From Priapulus caudatus (Eukaryota; Priapulida; Priapulimorpha; Priapulimorphida; Priapulidae), in contig NW_014577565.1 of the NCBI RefSeq assembly GCF_000485595.1, forward strand, positions 36,389 through 89,376: a stretch of DNA of 52,988 nucleotides, given 5' to 3'. Positions 47,501 to 52,988 of this stretch are shown in pieces. The notes under the pieces were generated by a model. The model was not told the DNA's origin, ran no database searches, and was given only the letters and a program-made list of their open reading frames with translations. Position 1 is the first letter of the stretch. Each line of letters opens with the position of its first letter. The position numbers and the translations under genes were made by a program.

Positions 47501-50500
47501 TATCATCATGTATTCATACTACTGTGGTATGTTCAGTTAAATTTGGTCTGACATTTACTTGTGTGATGTTATATATTTGCATATAATGTGCAATGAACTG
47601 AATCTCTGTCTTATTTATGCATGTTGTAAAATGGGGTGTGCTAACAGGTGGTGAGTAAGGATCAGAATCTATCATACATCTGGAGCTTGGAAGATGAATC
47701 CATTGAGGAAGTCGACAACCTGGAGTTGGTGTTCTCTGTCACCTACAAGTGGCTTTCAAGCAAAATTGAAGAATGCTCACCGAGGCAGTGTGGCTACCAC
47801 TTTACCCTTGCAAACTTCAAGGTGAATTTGACATTTTCTCATCTGCGGTTATGCTAATTATAACCTACTCATTTCTAAAAGAACCTATCATCCAAAATTC
47901 TAAGCCTAAAACCATCCCTAATCATAGCCATAGCCTTCAGAATTATTGCATTTGTAGCCCTATATGCCTGATTCTGTTTCTAGAGTTATTCAGCAGGCCA
48001 CTAAACAAGCTCATTGCAGAAACTATTCAACTATTAGCAAAACCAATTGATGTGTGATCATCATAGACTATTAACTGTTAAAAATTTTGCAGGAGTGTAA
48101 TATTGTTTGTTTAAATGAAATTGCTAGTGTTTTAAGTGTGTTCGCGAATTAAATTGCTATACAAATAGATTTGTTACTGATTTTGTTTGCGTCATTCAAT
48201 TTGTTAGGCAAATATGTTACTGCCTGATTTTTGTTTGCATTAATTACATTTCAATACAAATAGATTAGTAACCAGTTTTATGTATACATATTAAATCGTT
48301 ACATGAGTATATTAGCTAATGATTTTGTTTGCATAAATTTGATTGCTGCACAAAAAAATTAGCAACCAATATTCTTGTCATCACTTTAGTTGCTACTAAA
48401 TTAGCAACCAATATTTGTACACCTAAATTAAAGGCTCACAATGCGCATCCAAACGCTAATTTCTCCAGTACTAGACTAGCAAATACTTCGTGTCATGCAT
48501 AATCACACTACCTTATGAAACTCTAGTTGCTCCCATTTCACTGCGCGTTTGCTTAAAACCCACAAGAAAGAGGTGAGAAAACTGGCATTCTGGCGCAAAC
48601 GCCGACTGTTTCCCAAACAAAATAGCCTCGAAGTGGTGACGTCACGTCACATGTTTTTATCTTTGCTGCGCCCGTACCGCTGTACCGCTGCACCGCTGCA
48701 CGGTTGCTTGGGGATTGGGGAAACTGTCAACAACATCGGAGAATTTCAACAACATTGGAGGTATTTTCAAAATACCTTTTATAAGACAACGCGCAGTGAA
48801 ATGGGAGGAACTAGAGTTTATTTTGCCATAAGGTAGTATGATTATGCATGACACGAAGTATTTGCTAGTCTATAGTACTGGAGAAATTAGCGTTTGGATG
48901 CGCATTGTGAGCCTTTAAATACCTTCACATGTATATTAACAGCAGTGTCAAACAGTCTGCTTCTCATCCGTGTAGGAAAATCACAATTTTGTCGCGGGAT
49001 CTTGTGAAATGGTGTTAAAGTGTACCTTAATCACTTTACTTGTACAGACTTTGCTGAAGTTTTTTTTCTGGTATTTATTTTTTCTTCATGTTGTCTTAAT
49101 CACTTTACTAGTACAGAATATGCTTAAGGTTTTGTTTGTTTTGTTTTTGTATATATTTTTTCTTCATGTTGTATAGCATTGTATTGTACTGTATCAGTTG
49201 GAAATTTTACCATTTTAACTACTGCTGATAGAGTCTATGTCTCCCTGGGGTACGGTCCGGTATATCGGAACGTACCCTGGTAATTATTTGATATGGTTAG
49301 GGTTAGGGTTAGGGAGTAGGCGTAAGCGACTTCCTAGACTCGTTAGTGGAGTAGGCGATAGTACCAGGGTATGTTCCGGCAGTACCCAGGGAGACATAGA
49401 CCCTGGCAGCTTAACGACTCAACACTATTGCTTTTATCAGATTTTTTCTCCACGAAAAAAACTGTCGTCAGTACATGTATTTGTATCTGAATTACATGCT
49501 ATAAAGATTTAATAATAATAATAATAATAATAAACCATGTTCTGCTGCAGACGTTCTACTCTGTGACGTCGCACGTAGAACCCGTCTCAGGAACGGCGTT
49601 CTGCCGGGCCGGTCACATGTGTCGTCTGCACGTCGACATCTCCATGGTGACGGAAACGACGAACGTGTCTCTGATGTACGAGGTGATAGCCGATCAGACG
49701 ATGTGGGCCGTCTGCGGACGAACAGCCGGTGCGTGCGTCGCAGGATGCTGGGCAGGAACCATGCCTCTGAGTGTCTTGTTGGCTTTTACTGCTTAATCTC
49801 TTCTCTCCCCCCTCCTCTACCTCACTCGCTCTCGCTCTTTCTCTCTTTCATATGTATATATATATATATGGGTGTGCGTGTATGTGTGCGTGCATGCGTG
49901 AATGGCAAAATAATGTTTTTCCTGATCCCTCCTAAACTGCTTAGCTGGGCTGCGATATGATCATTTTAAATCTGGCCTTGTGATGTGATCTTTCCCTGTT
50001 ATCTTCCTCTACTACTCCGGTTTTTATTACGATTTTTTATTTCCAATTTTTTATTGCTTAATTTTTTTAATTGATCTGCAGAATCTACAGAATGTGGGAT
50101 TGAGTGTGGTGGCCATTGCATGGCCATGAATTCAGTATATCTCTATACTATTTGAATAGATACCTGTCTGCAGTTTGATAATCATAACTCGTTATTGGAT
50201 ACTAAATGTTCATGAATGGTATGTTTATACTTGGAATATCATTTTGCTAAACTCTCACCACAATAATAATCATTTGCAGGTGTCGTTACAATTAGTGATG
50301 CTGGCCAGCACCAGGTGTCACTGGATGTCATGCCTTTGGTTGGAGGCTATCTACCCTTGCCAGAAGTGAAACTTTCGAAGTACATCAAAGCTGAGCGTAG
50401 GTTGACATTATAATTATGAACTTTTCATATATCCTATTTTTCAGTTATCCTATTTTTCAGTTGTGTGATAGTTGATCTTACTAGTTGTACTTTTAAAAAG

Positions 50501-50958
50501 AGAATGGTGACTTTCGAAATCTACCGATTCATAAATTTAAAGCATTAGTGTGTGTACATTTGCTTCACCATGGCAGTTTCGCCAAAGTGTTGTGTTAAAG
50601 TAGTCCATCTGACAATAGCAGCATTCGTACTACAGCACCAACTTTTATAGCTGGATGCACTGAATAGTAGAGTAAACTTGCCTGTGTCATGTGCGCTAAA
50701 CTTAGCTGTTGCTTACCAGGTACGGGATCCGGAGACAGTGGCAAGGCACCCTCGTCACCCGTGGACGGCCTAAATCCCTCCTCCCCCATCCTGGCCAGCA
50801 CCCCTCGAGTAGGGACGTCAGCTAAGAGCTCACCTGTGCACCTGCCCGTCCCACGGCTGGAGGGGTTTAGTAGTGGGCAGGTGTACAACCGTAGTCAGGC
50901 TCTACAGGTGCACGTTCTACCCGCGAGTAACACTAGCTTGCTCGAGACATCGACGTAA
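28200..50958 (+). CDS. TRAPPC10: TRAPP complex subunit 10 (TRAPPC10)
   Basis: 23 exons: 28200-28281, 28832-28967, 29758-29957, 30601-30796, 31343-31454, 38222-38469, 39464-39610, 40099-40210, 40467-40543, 41098-41189, 41705-41845, 42065-42165, 42571-42902, 43194-43388, 44156-44294, 44892-45004, 46098-46235, 46660-46763, 47160-47298, 47648-47821, 49551-49728, 50280-50396, 50720-50958. All joints use GT-AG, and the frame closes exactly: 1,169 residues plus TAA, against about 1,260 in human. The first exon starts inside a codon, so the initiator and about 20 residues are missing. TRAPPC10 is a core part of the TRAPPII tether and Rab exchange factor acting at the Golgi. Diagnostic blocks: PREQVEWRR-SYGRAPK, NILPRTSVVDKIKSDFC, EELAFVFQMLGQYEDALVQY, and a C-terminal PRLEGFSSGQVYN. 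The gene looks functional. Confidence 0.95.
29213..29280 (-). repeat. tRNA-derived (SINE-like) fragment in TRAPPC10 intron
   Basis: Minus-strand sequence GATGGCCAAGTGGATAAAGC, then GGACTCCAAAACC and GGTTTCAAATCCCACC, has the D-arm, anticodon arm (CCA) and T-arm order of a tRNA. The B box is imperfect and no acceptor stem is evident. It is probably a SINE head. It shares its orientation, but not close sequence, with the fragment at 12657. Confidence 0.5.
30815..30850. repeat. GA microsatellite
   Basis: A short GAGAGA run just inside TRAPPC10 intron 4. It is followed by two CTCF-like cores on the minus strand (30899-30916 and 30971-30986). Confidence 0.9.
31455..32254 (+). other. Start of 6.8-kb TRAPPC10 intron, upstream of the retroelement
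   Basis: About 800 bases without coding sequence. If a U2 snRNA gene stood here, its promoter would lie between about 32000 and 32200; a TATATAAA occurs at 32163. The stretch 32225-32255 (TCGCTCT, then AGCCCTCTAGTTAGATCAA and AGTA) has a loose resemblance to U2 nucleotides 2-38 and could be a decayed 5' half. I do not regard that as established. Confidence 0.35.
32279..32735 (+). pseudogene. Retrotransposon zinc-finger region (frameshifted)
   Basis: The first frame (to 32557) carries CGLC followed by spaced histidines (KHFQAEH), then CQAEC with HIKNC. A second frame from about 32550 carries SLEHHLSRKHG, then CSTCREEFDGYRARNHQC. Together this suggests four C2H2/CCHC fingers split by a frame change between 32470 and 32600. 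Such fingers bind target DNA or RNA in NeSL and R2 elements. The correct start codon is not determinable. Confidence 0.7.
32550..33791 (+). pseudogene. Retrotransposon Ulp1/C48-like protease region
   Basis: The frame is open to a stop at 33789. It contains DQHWILLWADL (catalytic-His region), CLVDPLEA (catalytic-Asp region) and QPNSHDCGAFVAVYAERI, the Gln...Cys motif of Ulp1/C48 SUMO-type cysteine proteases. All expected catalytic residues are present. A proline-rich linker (about residues 210-290 of the open frame) repeats LP-PS-L-D words. The domain is a hallmark of the NeSL clade; its role in retrotransposition is not established. Confidence 0.85.
33787..34659 (+). pseudogene. Retrotransposon reverse transcriptase, N-terminal part
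   Basis: The frame differs from the protease region by one shift. It includes NIRPISLLTTIYKLFSEVL (RT motif 2 region), TWLDLSNAFGSIP (motif A, with the catalytic Asp) and AGVRQGDGVSPVVFNL (motif B). It then runs out of frame just before the catalytic YADD box. A stop closes it at 34657. The linker between protease and RT looks short for the clade, so a small internal deletion is possible. Confidence 0.9.
34590..35369 (+). pseudogene. Retrotransposon reverse transcriptase, C-terminal part
   Basis: In the next frame IYADDSTLL (34623-34649) supplies motif C with both catalytic aspartates, followed by GLHTNPGKC and the TYLGIPIG motif. An in-frame TAG interrupts it at 34767-34769 between two lysine codons. 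The thumb-like region runs to a stop at 35367. This frame overlaps the previous one by about 70 bases, consistent with a single small indel. Confidence 0.9.
35340..36009 (+). pseudogene. Retrotransposon knuckle and restriction-like endonuclease
   Basis: Another frame change leads to CWRC...TAYVISGC, the zinc knuckle before the endonuclease. The expected histidine (AHV in relatives) is tyrosine here (TAC at about 35560). The endonuclease core follows: SDIQLDTPDG, TIIDVAVVFDEP and KKKEKYED, the PD-(D/E)xK-like pattern that nicks the target in R2 and NeSL elements. The frame ends at TAG 36007. Confidence 0.85.
36153..36305 (+). ncRNA. U2 snRNA gene, 3' fragment (nt ~38/39 to end)
   Basis: From TCTGTTCTTATCAG (36154) the sequence follows U2 snRNA: AATATCTGATATGTCC, a GTCCCC/GGGGAC stem, an AATATTAAACTGATTTTTGG Sm-site region, GGTGAGG...CCTCC hairpins, and CTGGTATTGCAGTACCTCCAG (stem-loop IV) near the end at about 36305. 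Nucleotides 1-38, with the branchpoint-recognition GUAGUA (33-38), are absent because the retrotransposon sits there. Stems are intact with compensatory changes relative to human, suggesting this was a good U2 copy until insertion. It lies within TRAPPC10 intron 5, same strand. As it stands it cannot yield a functional U2. Confidence 0.93.
36376..36455 (+). mobile_element. Hairpin plus TGTC microsatellite element end
   Basis: An imperfect hairpin (36379-36411, TACCCCC...CTTCG TCAA CGAAGGGGGTA) is followed by TACTGGAATCACC and seven TGTC units. The same arrangement, hairpin then GTCY array, is seen at 15781 and 17120. Confidence 0.5.
36835..37012. repeat. Polypyrimidine and GT microsatellite
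   Basis: A TCTTCTCTTC/CCCTCC stretch (36840-36905) is followed by GTGTGCGTGC words to 37012. It produces long spurious open frames. Located in TRAPPC10 intron 5. Confidence 0.95.
37501..37756. mobile_element. 9-bp-TSD foldback element, copy 2, with telomere-like repeats
   Basis: The ends GCTGAGAGGGTCTATGTCC and complement GCTCATAGGGTCTATGTCC lie inside an exact 9-base duplication GCCACTAAA (37492-37500 and 37757-37765). The middle holds about five CTAACC units (37630-37662) between CTACTCCATAACT and ATATCAGATAG. 256 bases, no coding capacity. Confidence 0.9.
37935..38212. mobile_element. hAT-like miniature element abutting exon 6
   Basis: The left end ATGGGTAGAAATTAAC and the complement of the right end CAGGGTGCGAAATTAACGCG form inverted ends. 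GGGAGTCC/GGACTCC words recur inside, including AGTCCAACGGACT. The right end stops about 10 bases before the acceptor of TRAPPC10 exon 6 (38222), so the branchpoint region of that intron probably lies in the element. Confidence 0.6.
38222..42165 (+). CDS. TRAPPC10: TRAPPC10 exons 6-12, helical middle region
   Basis: Seven exons encode about 305 residues of the alpha-helical TRAPPC10 middle. Landmarks are FRNYLFSRQCALLL, RRPWEVAQRSLPFMHNCV, YCWVFLSCLEVL, LDKLREALSS-like, and GRLRSARLIGKDLAVFYMKL. Two helical-repeat stretches follow: AENYLQEALKMYKKEGWE and YVKTCAHLASSLMLPADTRQ. Exon 12 is accepted at TAG 42062-42064 by frame. The human equivalents are collinear with no missing block. Introns are 250-1,000 bases and contain microsatellites and degenerate repeats. 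Confidence 0.93.
38590..39060. repeat. Degenerate 85-95-bp tandem repeat in intron 6
   Basis: Successive units share AGTAAGTCACTAA, ACTACT, CACAGTGTCTG and TTTGTGTGTTG words with heavy drift. Several units carry GTAAGT, a good splice-donor match, though the real donor is at 38470. Confidence 0.6.
39200..39450. repeat. TGTACTAGTAGTG degenerate minisatellite
   Basis: About 250 bases of 13- to 18-base units built on TACTAGTAGTG, ending just before the acceptor of exon 7. Confidence 0.8.
39904..39967. mobile_element. 64-bp Tigger/pogo-like MITE
   Basis: Inverted ends CAGTACACAATCTATTATCC and complement CAGTACACAATATATTACCC are bounded by TA on both sides. The ATTATCCGAAG inner sequence resembles Tigger/pogo ends. 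It lies in TRAPPC10 intron 7. Confidence 0.65.
41910..41970. repeat. GCGTGC microsatellite
   Basis: A short GTGCGTGC run in TRAPPC10 intron 11, between exons ending at 41845 and starting at 42065. Confidence 0.85.
42571..50958 (+). CDS. TRAPPC10: TRAPPC10 exons 13-23, C-terminal beta-rich region
   Basis: Eleven exons encode about 600 residues of the beta-sandwich C-terminal half. Landmarks collinear with human are GANAVPLQAK, the short cysteine-containing YCPW segment in exon 18, GKRKFVQVVIHG, NLSYIWSLED, SLMYEVIADQTMWAVCGR, VMPLVGGYLPLPEVKLSKYI and the C-terminal PRLEGFSSGQVYN motif. Exon 13 contains a serine/glycine-rich low-complexity insert (SDDDSGGSSNQ and onward, about 60 residues) less conserved than its surroundings. 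The stop is TAA at 50956-50958. Confidence 0.93.
42955..43112. repeat. GT/GC microsatellite
   Basis: A long GTGTGCGTGC array directly after exon 13 of TRAPPC10, in intron 13. Confidence 0.95.
43389..43575. repeat. 22-bp tandem repeat at exon 14 donor
   Basis: Eight units of GTGGTGAGAGGAAGGTAACTAG start right after the true donor AAG/GTGAGG of exon 14. Every unit contains two donor-like sites (GGTGAG and AGGTAACT). Units are nearly identical, so expansion is recent. Confidence 0.9.
44521..44556. repeat. TA microsatellite
   Basis: A pure (TA)n run in TRAPPC10 intron 15, about 110 bases downstream of a CTCF-like CCACTAGATGGCGC (44404-44417). Confidence 0.95.
48429..48920. mobile_element. TTAA-flanked foldback element with 120-bp inverted repeats
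   Basis: The ends TTAA-AGGCTCACAATGCGCATCC and their complement bound two arms of about 120 bases (48429-48550 and 48798-48920) that pair with very few mismatches. The loop is about 240 bases with no coding capacity. TTAA on both sides fits piggyBac/Kolobok-type target duplication. In TRAPPC10 intron 20. Confidence 0.85.
49224..49410. mobile_element. 9-bp-TSD foldback element, copy 3, with telomere-like repeats
   Basis: GCTGATAGAGTCTATGTC and its degraded complement lie inside a 9-base duplication with one difference (TTAACTACT at 49215 and TTAACGACT at 49411). About three GGTTAG units (49293-49313) are at the same internal place as in copy 2, with GGAGTAGGCG beside them. In TRAPPC10 intron 20. 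Confidence 0.85.
49511..49532. repeat. AAT trinucleotide microsatellite
   Basis: Short (ATA)n run 20 bases before the acceptor of TRAPPC10 exon 21. Confidence 0.9.
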
Positions 50959-51970
50959 AGACGAGCACGCATGTAACGACTGACACATCGCTCCTGAGGC
51001 AAATGTCCCGTCTCTGCTGCACTTGGGAAACTAAGTAACGGGTCTGACTCGGATTTTACCTTTATTTCCCATGTGCAGTGTAGAGATGGGACGTTTGCCA
51101 TTTAGAGGGATGTGTACTATGCTACACCAGCTATGCAGGTGTGCATACTAGCTGTCACATGTTACCTGCTAGAAACACTAGAGACCTCAGCATAAGCACA
51201 GGTACGCATGTTATGAGCCATGCAGTCACACCTACTACAAGCTAGTAGCACGTACTAGCTAGCTATAGTGACGTCAGCGTAAACTCGAGCAGGCGTGTAA
51301 CCAGCCACACAGTTACATAGCCAACCTTCTAGCAATACTGACCTGTTAACCTGGGTTTACACTGCCAACTTTACATTGGCGAATTGGCGAGTTGGACCAA
51401 TTTTGCAATTCGGCAACTCCGAGTTGGCGAAAATAGAACATGTTCTAAACTCCCAACTAGTTGCTATCGATCGGTTAGTTGCGCAACTTTTGCGTTTACA
51501 CTGCCGATTGTCGGTTGTTGAGTTGGGAAGTTGATCCAATTCGCCAATTCGCCAACACAAAGTTTGTAGTGTAAACCCAGCTTGAGAGACATCAGGGTGA
51601 GCATAAGCACTAGCTAGCTATATAGCCATCAGTGTAAACACATGTAACCAGCCACACATGTACGTGTACTACCAGCTAATAACATTAGCCAGCCTGCTAG
51701 TTGACTTGGCATGAACACCGGTACACATTTAACCAGTCACACAGTTACATCTACGCACGGCTCTAGCTACACGAGACATCAGGGTGAACGAAGGTGCAGT
51801 CGTGTGGTAAGTTTCTACACACTCTAGTTTGTTAGAGACATCAGGGTAAACAGTAGCGTGAATACATGTAAACTTCCATGTAAACTAGCTTATCAGAGAC
51901 ATCAAGGTAAAACAGATGAACCTCTTACTTGCTAGCGACACTAGTTCGTATGCACTCTAGAAGCTAGGGA
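50926..51970. repeat. Degenerate tandem repeat from last codons into 3' region
   Basis: Seven or more degenerate units (about 70-100 bases) share AACACTAG, CTNGAGACATCAGNGTAAAC, ACGCATGTAACCAGCCACACAG and TACTAGCTAG words. The first unit includes the last codons and stop of TRAPPC10 (from about 50926). Others start near 51165, 51241, 51585, 51673, 51752 and 51835. The element at 51351-51580 has inserted into one unit. Confidence 0.7.
51351..51580. mobile_element. GTTTACAC-ended palindromic element
   Basis: The ends CTGGGTTTACACTGCCAACT and complement CTGGGTTTACACTACAAACT enclose GGCGAATTGGCGAGTTGG-type words and a 14-base perfect palindrome TAGAACATGTTCTA (51434-51447). 230 bases. Same design as the elements at 5591 and 21254, but with unrelated sequence. 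Confidence 0.8.
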
Positions 51971-52988
51971 CCTACTAACAAGTACCTCATACATGGGTGC
52001 TTACGCCAGCTAAGTGACGTGTGCTGTTGATAGCTTTCATGTGTTTAAATCTGGCGGTGGGCTTTACTGAACGTGATCGGCACAACATTAGGGGACAGAT
52101 TAGGACCATTAGTGTTAATATGCGTCACAGTGTTGCCTTAAATTCGAGGCGTTTTAAGATGTGTATACACACCAGTAAGTATTAGCAGTGGGTGTGCTTG
52201 ATCTGTTGAAACTGGCAAACAGACAAGATGCAGTCGTGAGCATCTTCCCATGATTTCCGTGAGATTCAACGATAATAGTGAGAGTTATTCAGTTCGTGTC
52301 CACCAAATACGTGTAGGAACTACTAGTCTTTGACAAGATACAAAACCCTCTTGCCCCGTGTAAAGGACATACGGCTGAAATCAATGTAGTAGGCTGTGCA
52401 TGTAGGTAGGCAATGTAGGTATGCTGTGATGGCCAGCCCAGGTGTAGGGGGGGGGGGGTACAGTTATATGGAGAGGGTGCCTACAGTATTGTGTAATATT
52501 TGCTAGAACGTGGCATTTTACTCCGAGACCGGTCCTGGTGACCGTTTCGCTTTTGTCGCTTTTGTACGATAGCACTGATGTTGAATGTTAGATATTAAAA
52601 GCTCTAACCGTGTATTCCTTCACTCCTGCTGCAGCGACCTATAGCATGGGGGGGGGGGCTACACGGTTAGAGATAGTGTTAATTAATATAACGTGGTTGC
52701 TCTCGAACACTTGAAATAGCTTGCCATAAAATTGTATAAATATTATTGCTGCTAACTGTAAATATTCTGCTGTATAGTAAGCACATATATAATAGAAATT
52801 TGAGTGGAGGAGAAATAATGTAGTTATCACTATATACGTTGTTGTGTTGTTGTCGTATTACATGTTAAGCGTTTGTTACTAGACTTGTGGCATGGCTAGG
52901 TAAAAATAACGCAGCTTTGAATATAAATGAAACCACTCCAATATGTTATTAATTTGACATATGTGAAACATACAAAAAGTATATATAT
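51971..52988. other. Presumed TRAPPC10 3' region, no gene recognised
   Basis: No coding sequence. Two poly-G runs (52446-52458 and 52649-52659) and an ATTAAA (52594) that could serve as a polyadenylation signal if the 3' untranslated region is about 1.6 kb long. The latter is a guess. Confidence 0.4.

Overview
The window looks like nuclear DNA from an invertebrate animal. It has TTAGGG-type telomere-like runs, GT-AG introns, a long multi-exon TRAPPC10 gene, animal-type carbohydrate and cytosolic sulfotransferase exons, a U2 snRNA gene fragment, and dense microsatellites and miniature transposons. I cannot name the species; a marine invertebrate is my guess. Most short open frames are chance readings of repeats and are not annotated.

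Layout. 1-8.3 kb is repeat territory: a telomere-like run, three arrays of a GGTA/GATA/GGCA/GGAG tetramer minisatellite, a 9-bp-TSD foldback element, and copy A (4.33-6.87 kb) of a segmental duplication with palindromic inserts. 8.3-12.6 kb has no recognisable gene but includes a GC-rich patch with CTCF-like motifs. 12.9-17.1 kb holds two partial carbohydrate sulfotransferase exons on the minus strand, in an order that does not fit one gene. 17.85-23.5 kb holds copy B of the duplication; its second half lies inside a 4.1-kb element with inverted repeats of about 0.6 kb. 23.85-25.8 kb holds four plus-strand exons of a cytosolic sulfotransferase; the cofactor-binding first part and the last exon are not visible.

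28.2-50.96 kb is the best-supported gene, a TRAPPC10 orthologue. 23 exons join to a continuous frame of 1,169 residues plus stop, with only the first 20 or so residues missing. Its fifth intron (6.8 kb) contains the most striking object here: a non-LTR retrotransposon of the NeSL/Utopia type (zinc fingers, Ulp1/C48-like protease, reverse transcriptase, restriction-like endonuclease). Its 3' end abuts U2 snRNA nucleotide 38/39, just after the branchpoint-recognition sequence. The retrotransposon is broken by frame changes and a stop.

A theme runs across the window: many small mobile elements are palindromes or hairpins whose flanks or ends are conserved between copies while the stem sequence is replaced by an unrelated, still self-complementary one. 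Other recurrent items are a 9-bp-TSD (Mutator-like) foldback family carrying telomere-like repeats, TTAA-flanked and hAT-like miniature elements, and hairpins next to GTCY microsatellites. The genes show no operon-like relation; the TRAPPC10 and sulfotransferase loci are host genes whose introns and intergenic space have been colonised.
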